Positions 54,445 through 64,000 of a DNA stretch of 64,000 nt are shown in pieces. Position numbers and translations under genes: made by a program. The DNA is from Amborella trichopoda (Eukaryota > Streptophyta > Magnoliopsida > Amborellales > Amborellaceae), in NCBI RefSeq assembly GCF_000471905.2, contig NW_006497735.1, positions 1,496,715-1,560,714 of the forward strand, given 5' to 3'. The notes beneath the pieces are model-generated. The model ran no database searches and was not told the DNA's origin. It saw nothing but the letters and a program-made list of their open reading frames with translations. The stretch's first letter is position 1; each line of letters begins with the position of its first letter.

Positions 54445-57349
54445 TCACTTAGGTAACATATTAGTCAAGTCCATGCATAGCTTGGACTTCTGTAATGGAA
54501 CCGGCTTTGTCAACATGTCTACATCATTATTCTTAGCATCAATCTTCAGTAAGAAAATATCACTTTCAGCTATGATCTCACGAATAAAATAGTATCTGAC
54601 ATCAATATGCTTCGTCCTTGCATGATATATCTGGTTCTTCGCCAAGTGTATTGTACTCTGACTGTTACAATAAATAACAGTCCTATCCAGTCGTAAGCCC
54701 AAATCGCTTACAAGCCCTCTAAACCAAATGACTTCTTTTACTGGCTCAGTAACAACCATGTATTCTGCTTCAGTCGTAGACAAGGCAACAACGGTTTGTA
54801 GCATCGACCTCCAACTGATTGGAGCTCTTGCAAGTGTAAATACATAACCTGTTGTAGATCTCTTACAATCTAAATCACCTGCAAAGTCAGCATCAATATA
54901 ATCAACAACCTTGTCGCCAAATTTGCTATATCTATCAAACATCAGACCCACATCTGATGTAACCTTTAGGTAACTCAAAATCCATTTTACTGCATGCTAA
55001 TACTCCTTTCCTGGATTAGCCATATACTTGCTAACAACACATAACGACATGAGAAATATCTGGACGATAGCAAACCGTTGCATACATAAGACTTCCAACA
55101 ACACTCGTATAGGGAACACGTGACATGTATTACTTTTCAGCATCTGAACTTGGAGATAATGCTGCCAACAATCTAAAATGTGCAGCAAAAGGAGTACCCA
55201 TGGGCTTTAAATTTTTCATCCCGAATCTAGTGAGAACCTTCTCAATGTACTCTTGAGATAGCCACAATTTACCCAACTTTCAATCTCTACAAATCTCCAT
55301 ACCCAAAATTTTTTTTGCTGAACCTAAATCTTTTATTTTAAATTCTCTAGCAAGCTGAATCTTCAATTTACTAAGTTTTAAAGAATTATTTGCAGCAATA
55401 AACATATCATCCACATAAAGCAACAAATAGATGAACGAACCATCAATAAATCTCTTAAAATAGACACAGTTATGATACTTACTTCTGATATTCCTGTGTC
55501 CAATCAAGAATGTATCAAAACGTTTGTACTACTGCTTACGAGATTACTTTAGGCCGTACAACGACTTATTCAACTTGCAGACATGATCCTCATTTCTTTT
55601 AATAACAAACATTTATGGTGGAGTCATATAAATATGTTATTTTAACTCTCCATGAAGGAGTGCAGTCTTAACATCAAGTTGCTCTACCTCCAAATCAAAC
55701 AATGCAACCATGCCTAGTAAAACCCGAATAGATGTGTGCTTCACAACAAGAGAGAAATCTCGTTATAGTCAACACCTTCTTTCTGCGCATAGCTTTTTGC
55801 AACCAAACGTGCTTTAAACCGATCACCATCAGTCTCAGGTGATCCATCTTTCTTCTTATAAGCCCATCTACAACCAATGACTCTCTTTCCTTTAGGCAAC
55901 TTCACGAGATCCCAATTACGATTCTTCTGAAGAGATTCCATTTCTTCATCCATGGCTTCACTCCACCTGCTACTGTCACTATCCTGTGTAGCTTCCTTAA
56001 AAGTGGAGGGCTCTTGGCTTGTGGCAGCCAATGCATAAGCCACCATATCCTCAAAACCGTACCTGCTTTTTTATTCTCTTTCCCTTTCCAAACTGAGGAA
56101 CTTCCTCAAGTGGAGTAGATTCAATGACCTCTTCGTGGTCAACATCTTCCTCCACTCTCTCACAGGGAATTTTTAGCACATAATTTGAAGTATTTTCTGG
56201 AGTTGTCAATTCAACTTCAACTGCATCACTATTGCAATTTTTTTTTTCTGCACCCTTTTGAATGTGTTTAAACATGGCAGACTCATCAAATTTAATATCA
56301 CAACTGGCAATAAACTTAGGCTACTTAGGATCTGGGTACCACATTCTATAGCCCTCAACCCCATACGCATAACTAAGGAAAATATACTTCTTTGACCTTG
56401 GACTCAACTTATCATCCTTCACATGAACATAAGCATTACAACAAAAAATTCTTAAATGAGAATAAGCAGCAAGTTTACCGGACCATACATCTTCTGGTGT
56501 TTTGTAATCTATTGTTGTAGATGGTGACCCGTTGACGAGGTAACACACTGTATTGGCCGCCTCAGCCTAGAAGTCTTTTGACAAACCAGCATTACTCAAC
56601 ATGCTACGGGACTTCTTTAGAACTGTCATGATCATGCGCTCAACAACTCCATTATGTTGCAGTGTCTTTGGAGTGGCGAAGTAACGAACAATTTCGTTGC
56701 TCTTGCAAAAATTCACAAACTCCACTGAAGTGTACTCTTCACTATTATCATTCCTTAAGCACTTGACCGTCTTTCCAGTCTGTCTTTCGACCATTGCTTT
56801 CCACTGCTTGAATGTGTTAAATACATTTGCTTTTTCTTCAATGTGTAAATTCACACCTTCTTAGAGAAAAGAAGGAAACCAAGTATAGAGATCCACCTTT
56901 TAAGACAACCGATACAGGGCCCAAACATCTGAATGAATATAGCCAAGAATATCTTTTTGTGGTATGTTTGACGTTTGAAACTGTATCTTACACTGTTTAC
57001 CATAAACACAGTGCTCACATAAGTCCAACTTACACTTCTTCATGCCATTGATCAATTTGAGTTTGCTAAGTCCCGCCAAACCTTTCTTACCTATGTGGCC
57101 CAATCACATATGCCACAACTGAGTCAAGTTAGTATCATTATCATCAGATACATAAATTGCTGCTCTATCTGTGATAGTATTCCCATGCAGCACATATAAA
57201 TTCGGTCTAATCTTTTTGCCTTTCATCACAATCAGAGCACCTTTAAGAATCTTCAGAACTCCACCTTCTCCAACAAATTTGTAGCCATTGGAGTCTAAGG
57301 TACCAACAAATCTCCCTATAGCCACTAAACCATCTGCATGGCTGAGCAT
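54445..57349 (-). pseudogene. Copia pol remnant (integrase, reverse transcriptase, RNase H)
   Basis: In minus-strand order: a pre-integrase and HHCC zinc finger segment (57349-56900; LWHM, RLGHIGKKGL, C..CVYGKQ). The integrase core is at 56900-56567, with HSDVW as the first Asp and RNDNSEEY, then the Glu of HNGVVERM. The integrase C-terminal region is at 56548-56321 (PED.WSGK...LRIF.CNAYVHV). RT is at 56046-55280, with the KARLVAK block and the active site YVDD. RNase H is at 54978-54445 (DADFAGD, LSTTEAEYM, KHIDVRYYFIRE, DMLTKP). Each block is in a separate frame or broken by stops, so no functional polyprotein is encoded. Confidence 0.9.
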
Positions 57350-57929
57350 TATCCTGTCTCTTTCTCAAATTATTAGAGAGAAGAGTCGAAGTCACATCCT
57401 CCATCTTTATGATATCTTTTCCATAAAGCAATGTTGTGACTAGATGCTCATATGAATGACACAGTGAGGATAACAAAAATATAGCCTTATCCTTATCATC
57501 CATTTTAACACCAATATTCAATAATTTACAAATAATTTTATTAAAATAATTTAAGTGTTCATGAATATCTGTACCTTCATTCATCCATAAGGTGTACAAT
57601 TTTTGCTTAAATAACGTTAGATTTGTGAGGGACTTCATCATATACATACTCTCAAGCTTCGACCAAAGATTTGATGCCAAATCCTCATTGACGATATTAA
57701 ATAACACTTCACTCGATAAGCACAATCAAATAGTGCACATGGCCTTCATATCTAAGTCTTCCCAGTCCTCATCAGACATGGATTATGGTTTCTCCGACTT
57801 TCATTTCAGAGCTCTATGTAAACCTTGTTGCACTAGCAAATCCTGAATATTAAATTTTCAAATTCCAAAATTATTTTTGCCATCAAATTTCTCTACCTTG
57901 AATTTTGCATTCAAAACTTTTTCTACCAT
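57243..57929 (-). pseudogene. Copia gag remnant
   Basis: The minus-strand frame starts at ATG 57927-57929 (MVEKVLNAKFKVEKFDGKNN) and continues the UBN2-type capsid sequence to about 57380 (ASNLWSKLESMYM, DIHEHLNYFNKIICKLL, LSSLCHSYEHLVTTLLYGK). There are several premature stops in the first 70 codons, including TGA where the family has Trp. The CCHC zinc knuckle expected after the capsid region is missing, so a deletion joins gag to the pre-integrase region. Confidence 0.85.
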
Positions 57930-57948
57930 ACCGACAACCCCAAACCGT

Positions 57949-57960
57949 GCTCTAATACCA
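57949..57960 (-). other. Copia primer-binding site
   Basis: Minus-strand TGGTATTAGAGC, one change from TGGTATCAGAGC (complementary to initiator Met tRNA 3' end). It lies two bases inside the 5' LTR. Confidence 0.85.
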
Positions 57961-57962
57961 CT

Positions 57963-58630
57963 TGTTGTGCGCATAAGCTCTAAACTCAATGGGTTAATTT
58001 TTGACAAATAAAGTACGAGAAAAGGAATCTACAAAAACAAACAACAAGCAACAAAAATAAAGCAGAAAAAAAAAAAAAAAAGAATACCAGGATTTATGTG
58101 GTTCGTCACAGATGTGATTACATCCATGGGTGAAGACGATGGATGTTTTTTACTAAATCAAAGAAAAAAAATTACAAGGCAACTTACTTGAGAACCGGAG
58201 ACTCAATCTCCCATAAAGCCTTCTTTTCTAAAATTTTCTCTCTCTACAAAACTCCAAAAAATTTCCTTCTATTTTTTTAGATTTTTTTTCTCTTTCTAAA
58301 TAACCTAATATATAAAAAAGCAACCACTCGAAAAGAGGTACGTGGGGCTCTATCTTTTTCCCATAAATTTTGGGTACATAAGTTTATCTTTGTCTAGTAT
58401 GATTTCTCATGTTTATCCCAACATAACTAGAACTAACCCAAAAAGATAATTATCCTAAATAATAGGAACTATTCAAAAATTCGGAAACCCAAATAGAGGT
58501 CACGTCATGCCTCTCTTGCCAATTTAGAGATATCCAAAAAATTATTTTTTTCTTGAAATTTAAGTTTCACATGCCAACAAAATATGAAAACCTAACTAAG
58601 ACTTATCTTGGAATACAAGACAAATCAACA
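57963..58630 (-). repeat. Copia 5' LTR (668 bases)
   Basis: Partner of 53737-54371. It is slightly longer because of an A-run (58066-58080) and an extra 'tttagagatatcc' segment. Includes the TATA-like 'taatatataaa' at 58308 in a position matching 'taatatatagaa' in the other LTR. Confidence 0.92.
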
Positions 58631-59235
58631 TCTGACTCTCTTTCTCTATTGGAAAGCAGTTCCTGCCCCCTGTTTATCTCATTGTAAATGGGGGACGATC
58701 TGCATTGTGCCTCTTTCTCTTTATCTCACTCTAAATAGGGGAAGATTTGCATTGTGCCCCTTTCTCTAGAGCTTGATCATAAAAAGAAAAAAAGAGGAAA
58801 AAAGAGGAAGAAGGCATGAAAGTAGAAGATCAAGGGAGCAAGAAAAGATAGGGCTTCTCTTTTGGTGGAGGAGAGATACAAGTTTCGGGCTTCGAGCACG
58901 ATACTTTTGCTTCCCTCATACTTTTTTTTGTTTATTCTCTCTTTTTCAAAAGGTGGGAATCAACATCTTTATTATTATTTTTGTTTTCCCAAAGGTTACA
59001 CTACTTTGTTGAATCCACTGGGACTTGTCCTTTGTTAAATCCACGGGGACATGGCCGAGTAACTTGGTTTGGGCATGGGCTGAGTTCGATGCCCAAGCAA
59101 GAAGCAAGCAGTCCTAATGAACAATGCTATTTACAAAGAAAAGTGGAGGAAAAATTTCAAATTAATGAAACAAAAATCTAGGGAGCCTACTTCGCAATGA
59201 AAACAAATCTAGACTTAAACCATAAAGTAAACAAG
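58631..59235. other. Intergenic with a 48-base tandem duplication
   Basis: 'tttatctcac/attgtaaatgggggacgatctgcattgtgcctctttctct'-type units lie at 58672-58719 and 58720-58767. The rest shows no recognised gene. Confidence 0.55.
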
Positions 59236-59700
59236 TCATGTGGAAAAAACCAGTAGTTTCATCAAAGTTTGGGTTCTTTTAGAACTCGAAAGATTGAAGG
59301 CCATCAATGATTTAGGGCAAAAGAACAGATTTTTAGGGAGTTGTAGAGATTGAGGATCTTTGAGGGCTGAGGGCAAAAAGAGCAGGATTTTTGGGAGTTG
59401 TAGAGATTGAGAGTCTTCAAGGATTATTGGGTGCCCAGGTGAAGCAGGGAGAGAAAGCGGAGTGGGCATATTGGGATTTAATGAGAGCTACGAGAGAAGA
59501 ATGAGCAAATGGAGAGAGAGAGAGAGAGAGAAAGATATAGAGAGAGTTGAGCGAGAGGATCTAGCATAGAGAAGAGTCTCAAAGGAGTGAGTGGGGTTGC
59601 AAATAATGGAGGGAGAGAAGCGAGTTTTTCTATAGAGGTGGGGTTTCAAGTGAGAAGTGAGTTGGTGCTTTTCTTCTAAATCATGAGCCAAACAGCAGGC
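59236..59700. other. Intergenic, GA-rich, with short repeats
   Basis: Two copies of 'gattt(t)(t)(a/t)gggagttgtagagattgag' at about 59329 and 59386, and a (GA)n microsatellite at 59513-59531. Minus-strand open frames follow the repeats and match nothing I know. Confidence 0.5.
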
Positions 59701-60513
59701 TATATTTTCACAAAATAATATTACAAAAGGTTCTAGAAATAAATGGAGAAATTAAAGTTAATGTCCATCTAATTTTCTATTATTCAAGAAATCTCTTCAA
59801 AAAGTTTGATTTTTACTTTCAAACCCATATATTTTCAAATTCCTTCATTTTTACTCAAATCACTTTTGCTTCGGACCTTCATATTGGACCTCAAAAGTCC
59901 GAAGTTTAAACACTCTTTTTCTTATAAATTACTTTGAACATTAAAGTTATGAAGTTGTTCCAAAGATCAAATTTGGACCTTCAAGGCCCAAAATTGGGTT
60001 TTGTTCAAATAAATCAATATTAGACCTTGAAGGTTTGATGTTGCTTTGATAGACGTTTGTGAGAATTGAAACCAACTTCAGGCATTTTGGTCTTTGAAAC
60101 AACTTCAGATCTTGAAGCTTCAAAATAAGTTTAAGAGCAACTAATAAAAAAAGAGGGGGATAAACTTTAGACCTTCATGGTCCAAAGTAGATGCAATTTG
60201 AGAAAAGTAAAACAGTTTGAGAAAATTGATATGAATTTAAAATCTAATTTTTTGGAGAATTTCTTAAATATTTAAAAAGACATTAAGATAACTTCGTGAA
60301 ATAGATGTACAAGGACGCAAACGGCCCCTTAGTTCCCAAACAAATGTCATTCTTAGGGAACTTAAATATAAAACCCAGGCCAAACCTCCCTTCCATAGAT
60401 TTCCCAAACTACGCAATTTCCATACTCTTAACCCCCAAATCACACCTCATCCCTAGGCTCTTAAATCTAGGCCTTCACAATACTATGATAGACAGTCATA
60501 ATTTTTATGAAAG
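59701..60513. repeat. Cluster of imperfect 'gaccttcaaggtc' palindromes
   Basis: Between 59870 and 60190 the motif recurs as 'ggaccttcatattggacc', 'ggaccttcaaggccc', 'gaccttgaaggtt', 'agatcttgaagcttc' and 'gaccttcatggtcc', spaced about 45-70 bases. The rest of the interval is AT-rich with no gene. Confidence 0.6.
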
Positions 60514-60863
60514 ATTTCGTATAGAACCCTAAGTCCTCATATTATTTCAGGGTAGACCGTCCTTCTGTTTTTCTTTCAAGCGACATAAAAAAACTCCTAA
60601 AGATTTCACCGTATCCCCTCATCTCTTATCACCCTATTTTATTGACTTTTAATCATAAAAATAAGCCCCAACAAATCTTTTTATACTATTTCAACCTAAA
60701 AACTTTTTTAATAGGTGGAAAGGGAAAAAGAGGGTTAAAAGAGGGAGATAAGAGATGCGGGGGTACGGTGAAATCCTTAGGGGTTTTCTTATGCTGCTTG
60801 AAAGAAAAATAGATGGAGGGTCTACCATGAAATAATACGAGGAATTGGGGTTCTATACGAAAT
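60514..60863. mobile_element. Long-TIR MITE, about 350 bases
   Basis: The left arm (about 60514-60628: 'atttcgtatagaaccc', 'attatttca', 'ggtagacc', 'tttttctttcaagc', 'gatttcaccgta', 'catctcttatc') is matched in inverse by the right arm (about 60747-60863). The arms are about 115 bases at roughly 85% identity by eye. Similarity continues weakly beyond both ends, so the true termini may be 20 bases farther out. Long TIRs suggest the Mutator superfamily, by inference. Confidence 0.8.
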
Positions 60864-60892
60864 TTTTCCTAATATTTACTATGAAAAAAATT

Positions 60893-61290
60893 GATATCCA
60901 TAGAAGTAAAGTTGCAACCTTATTCCACAGAAGTAAGAAGTACTTTTAAAAATCCAGTAGACAAGAGTGTTTGGAAGTTGAAAATCCTTTTTTCAATTGA
61001 CTATCTCGACCTCGCGAAGATGGAAATTAAAAAAAAAAAATTTTTGATGCCTAGAAAAAGTGCATCATGCAACAAGTTATTTGGATAGTCTATTTTCAAG
61101 ATTTTTGAGGGTTTATAGATCTGCTCAATTTACATGTTTTCTGAAAATGTAAATTTCACAATTAAGGTTGAATATAGATTTTCAAACCATTGTAAAGTTT
61201 CCGATACCAGAACTACATCTTTGGGCAAAATTTCAAAGCATGCCGTGCTTGTAGAGTATACGGTGGGCAAATCTTATACGAACACCACCT
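60893..61290. mobile_element. Family A MITE copy
   Basis: Contains 'agttatttggatagtctattttcaagatttttgagggtttatagatctgctcaat', 'aaatttcacaattaa' and 'ccgataccagaactacatctt', ending 'acgaacaccacc'. These blocks match the copy at 21015-21380. Confidence 0.7.
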
Positions 61291-61490
61291 ATTATTCGAA
61301 AAGCATATGCAGTAGATCTGTTGATGTATTAAAAATGTATCTCCAAAGTGATATAATTTATTCCAATGACCAATTTTATTATATAGCGGTCGACACACCA
61401 CAAGAAATCAAAATATTAAAAAGATGATACAAATGAAATTTACATGGGAAATCTCTATCAAGTAGTAATGAGGCCCCCATGACCTTTATT

Positions 61491-62041
61491 TTAGTTATTA
61501 TCCATCCAGAAGCTTGCCTGAAGTTTATCAACCAGTTGTTTATCAATTTGGAAGGCCTTTGCAAGAACAACATCAGAGATAGGTGGGTTGGCTCCAAACA
61601 CAGCATTAGCGATGGTTATGACCCCTGGATTCTGGCTGCTCAAAGCTGCAATGGCCACTGCATTGCTATAACCCACATTTTGCTGGAAGTGAATGAGGCC
61701 CACAGGAAATACAAACACATCTCCTTTGTTCAGTATCTTGCTAATCAAACGGTTTTCGGGATTGCTGGTCACGAAGCCGACATAAAGGGTCCCTTCTAAG
61801 ACTGTGAGGATCTCGGTGGCACGTGGGTGTGTGTGGGGAGGGTTTTGGCCACCAGGAGCAAAGTCTATGCGTGCTAAGGAGATGCCCAGAGTGTTGAGCC
61901 CAGCAATTTGCATTACATTCACCGGGGTGACCTTCGAACCCACAGGATTGCTGGTGTTGCCCGGCTTGTCAAGCCCAGCAAAGAAGAAGTCATTTGCTGT
62001 CGCCAACTTCGGGTCTTTGCAAACTTTTCCATTCACAAACA
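61491..62041 (-). CDS. Germin-like exon 2 (residues 37-219)
   Basis: Begins after CATGCAG with [11 protein letters not shown], completing a codon split after its first base. Contains the whole cupin barrel. Stop TAA at 61493-61491. Confidence 0.95.
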
Positions 62042-62334
62042 CTGCATGGGAAACCAAAGAGAAAAATGTGGTTAGCATGTTGGGCATCCAAATACTGCAG
62101 AATTGAATATTCCGCTGTACACTAAGCTTTTAATTCTTCTTTGTCTTTTTTTTTTTTATGTAAAAATGGATGCATTGCCAATAAGAAATTGTAGTTGTTG
62201 TTCTTGTTTTCAATGAGAGGAGTACCTTTGCTGTAATTGTCTGCTACGCAGAAGTCTTGCAAGGGACTCGGATCGGATGCAGAGACATGAGATGCCGTCA
62301 AGTATAGAAAGACAGCGAGAAATAAGAGCTTCAT
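61491..62334 (-). CDS. Germin-like protein (secreted cupin), whole gene, two exons
   Basis: Germin-like proteins are hexameric manganese cupins of the plant cell wall; members act as oxalate oxidases or superoxide dismutases, many in defence. Joining 62334-62226 and 62041-61491 gives 219 residues, the normal family length. Residues 1-about 20 are a signal peptide. C29 and C44 form the family disulphide. Germin box 1 ([13 protein letters not shown]) supplies H106, H108 and E113, and box 2 ([18 protein letters not shown]) supplies H154, so all four metal ligands are present. N-glycosylation sequons are at N33 and N65. C-terminal boxes ([18 protein letters not shown]) are intact. The start is ATG at 62334, since it opens the signal peptide. 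Enzyme activity cannot be told from sequence. Confidence 0.95.
62042..62225 (-). other. Germin-like intron
   Basis: 184 bases, GTACTC...TGCAG on the minus strand, phase 1. Its position shortly after the first conserved Cys is usual for germin-like genes. It has a poly-A/T run. Confidence 0.9.
62226..62334 (-). CDS. Germin-like exon 1 (residues 1-36 plus one base)
   Basis: Encodes the signal peptide ([20 protein letters not shown]) and [16 protein letters not shown], the family's N-terminal motif. Donor AAAG/GTACTC. Confidence 0.93.
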
Positions 62335-62409
62335 TTTTGCCAAATGTTGATGGAGACGAGCACTATCTAAACTCTCTGCTTATGCCTGGAGAGGTAAAAC
62401 TTGTGTGGA

Positions 62410-62415
62410 TTTATA
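62410..62415 (-). promoter_or_regulatory. TATA box of germin-like gene
   Basis: TATAAA on the minus strand within CTTATAAATCC, about 76-81 bases upstream of the start codon. TTGACC W-box cores lie upstream at 62502-62507 and 62719-62724 (plus-strand reading), a plausible input from WRKY factors in general. Confidence 0.65.
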
Positions 62416-62419
62416 AGGC

Positions 62420-62790
62420 TAAAGAGGAAGTGATCTGAATCAGTCATGGGCCAATATTTTGAAATTGAAGGAGTATACTTGTTGAATTAGCATCTACTAA
62501 TTTGACCAAGCCACAATAATTCTACCTAATCTTCTTTAGAAATAATATAAAAATGTCCTTAAATTAACGACAAGGTCAGTGGAACAACTCTTTCCTTACT
62601 TTACCTGCCCCATTAACCAAGTCTTTCATGTAATATAAACTGAGGAATGCCGAAGACAAATTATCTAATCAGATTTGCGAGACACCATTGGTTGGCAACG
62701 AGCGCAAGGAGTTCAAGGTTGACCCAGACTCGACCCACCTGGTTAGAATTGATCCAAATCAAAAGTAAATTATATAATAACAAATATATA
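62420..62790 (-). other. Upstream region of germin-like gene
   Basis: Non-coding, with the two W-box cores noted for the promoter and a CCAAT motif at 62451-62455. No other feature recognised. Confidence 0.4.
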
Positions 62791-62794
62791 AACG

Positions 62795-63175
62795 GTTGCG
62801 TTTTATATACTTTAAAAAATCGAAATAAAGCACACATCCAAACCTTGTCAAAATATGTAACCTCGATGTGTAAAATTCTTATAATAGTATGAAAACTATT
62901 GACCCCGATTATGAAATTTAAATCTCCAAAAAAGATAGAAACTAAGCATATTTATAAATACTTGAAAATAGATAGTCCATAATATATAACAAGATGTAAT
63001 ATTTTAAAGATTTCAAATAAATCCTTTATTTTCATATCCATAAATCTTGAAGTCAAAATGACTAATTGGAGAGTTTTCTAACATTGGAACAACTTGTTCT
63101 AGGGGTTTTTGAGGTCCATTATACTTCTATAGTACATGGTTGATGCCCTATATAAAAGTTTTCTATATAGAAAAC
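62795..63175. mobile_element. Family A MITE copy
   Basis: Runs from 'ggttgcgttttatatac' to 'ggttgatgccctatataaaag'. Contains 'tgaaaatagatagtccataatatataacaagatgtaat', 'gactaattggagagtttt' and 'gggtttttgaggtcca', diverged family blocks. Confidence 0.65.
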
Positions 63176-63197
63176 ATAATAGGATAATATATAAGGG

Positions 63198-63392
63198 AAA
63201 TGACCTTGTGAGACCCTCCTACACCTATGTGTGTATGACTCCAAAGGATCACCATTAAATTTAGCACAGATCTCTAGAAAAGTCAAGTCCCACACTTAAA
63301 TGATAATTTTTATAGAGATCTGTGCCAAATTTAATGGTGATCCTTTGGGGTCCTACACACATAGGTGTGGGAGGGTCTCATAGGATCATTAT
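63198..63392. mobile_element. Foldback MITE, family C copy 2
   Basis: Same element as 8456-8655: 'tgagaccctcctacacc', 'aaaggatcaccattaaatttagcacagatctcta' and the inverted right arm 'tgtgccaaatttaatggtgatcctttgg' to 'gagggtctcataggatcatt'. Confidence 0.8.
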
Positions 63393-64000
63393 TCAATATA
63401 TAAATGTCCCTTGTGTGTGTGTGGTGTTCTTTTTTTTTTTTCATTGGTGGTATTTTTTTTATTTTGGTTTTTTATTTTTGTTTTTGTTTTTTATTTATTT
63501 ATTTTTTTTTCTGGTTGTGGGGTTTGGGTTGGTTGGGTTCGCCTTTAGGCTAATGCTGTACAAGTTTCGTCTCCGCAACTTTTGATTTTAGATGTTTTTT
63601 GCTTGGGACATTTTTGCACACACGTCCACTTGGCCCCTAGTGAATGTCCCCTATAAAAACATCAAAAAAAAAAGAAAAAGAAAAAACCTCTACAAAGTGG
63701 TTTTTATTTTTGAATTGGTTCATATATTATTTTCTCGAGTATCCCCCAAAATTTGACAAAAAAAAAAAATATTCAAACCAAGGGGTGACCTTTTTTGCGA
63801 TGGATTATCAAGGACTTGTTATTTCAATATGAGTACTTAAAACACGTTATGCAATCAAATTCAGAAACCTAAGACCTTGTTATTTGAATTTGAGATCCTT
63901 TATTATTAAATTTCTACCTTACGTATAGAGTAATTAAATTTCTGCCTTGTTATTTCAATATGAGTAATTAAATTTTTTCTCCCTAAAAACCTAATCTCTC
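63393..64000. other. Intergenic, T-rich then AT-rich, no gene
   Basis: A T-rich stretch (63430-63520) is followed by ordinary AT-rich DNA with 'ttgttatttcaatatgagta(c/a)tta' repeated at 63818 and 63948. Confidence 0.45.

Larger units (their letters stand above)
53737..58630 (-). mobile_element. Ty1/copia retrotransposon, full structure but decayed
   Basis: 4.9 kb element on the minus strand with two LTRs (53737-54371 and 57963-58630) that begin TGTTGTGC and end AAATCAACA in plus-strand reading. A primer-binding site TGGTATTAGAGC (complement of 57949-57960) follows the 5' LTR. A purine-rich stretch borders the 3' LTR. Gag and pol (integrase before RT, the copia order) lie between. Target duplication candidates are TCAGA (53732-53736) and TCTGA (58631-58635), four of five identical. 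Premature stops and shifts are spread through gag and pol, and the LTRs differ by many substitutions and small indels, so this is not a recent insertion. Domain wording resembles the Tnt1/Tork group. Confidence 0.92.

Noticed and set aside
54445..57349. Endogenous pararetrovirus
   Set aside because: Integrase precedes RT, LTRs and a PBS are present, and no movement or coat protein is seen; this is a copia element.
57949..57960. tRNA-Met gene fragments (also at 6530 and 6637)
   Set aside because: They are 12-15 base primer-binding sites next to LTRs, with no cloverleaf or A/B boxes.
59236..59691. Small minus-strand proteins with Ser/Leu-rich sequence
   Set aside because: They follow GA-rich repeats and match no family I recognise; no promoter or splice evidence.
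62335..62343. Extended germin-like start three codons upstream
   Set aside because: That extension relies on a TTG codon; the ATG at 62334 gives a standard signal peptide.

Overview
This is nuclear DNA from a flowering plant. The evidence is multi-exon genes with GT-AG introns of up to 6.5 kb, AT-rich intergenic DNA packed with decayed LTR and non-LTR retrotransposons and short inverted-repeat elements, a piece of plastid-derived DNA inside an intron, and plant-specific protein families. The species cannot be fixed from the sequence. Long introns and dense old transposon debris would suit a magnoliid or early-diverging eudicot, but that is only an impression. There is one 20-base assembly gap.

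Three host genes can be modelled to the splice site. (1) 10157-23916, plus strand: a group I WRKY transcription factor of the WRKY2 type, with five exons, 826 residues and two complete WRKY domains. (2) 38613-46369, plus strand: a seipin (ER lipid-droplet assembly protein), with two exons separated by a 6.45 kb intron, 434 residues. (3) 61491-62334, minus strand: a secreted germin-like protein with two exons, 219 residues and all four metal ligands present. The three are not an operon or pathway cluster; they are ordinary neighbours separated by transposon debris.

Layout. 1-9480 is transposon debris: an LTR with a duplicated promoter region, a minus-strand Ty3/gypsy element with a copia-type LTR inside it, hAT-like GC-rich elements and a foldback MITE. 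9488-24150 is the WRKY gene with its CT-rich leader. Intron 3 carries a MITE and organelle DNA including much of plastid rpoA. Intron 4 carries a MITE and a perfect 24-bp hairpin. 24.1-37.5 kb holds low-complexity and tandem repeats and a badly decayed Tat-like gypsy element. 37.5-46.6 kb is the seipin gene with a composite element just upstream. 46.6-49.6 kb holds short transposons, a polypurine tract and a CCA-rich element. 49.6-53.3 kb is a 5'-truncated LINE split by a solo LTR. 53.7-58.6 kb is a complete but decayed Ty1/copia element with both LTRs, a primer-binding site and a near-matching target duplication. 58.6-64 kb holds the germin-like gene between more MITEs.

One short inverted-repeat family (termini resembling GGGTGTGGTTT) occurs about nine times. 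Two further MITE families occur twice each. I found no CRISPR array, rRNA or tRNA gene, and no convincing new multi-gene system. The most unusual items are the organelle insertion in the WRKY intron, the perfect hairpin, the MITE families and the odd sequence around the assembly gap.
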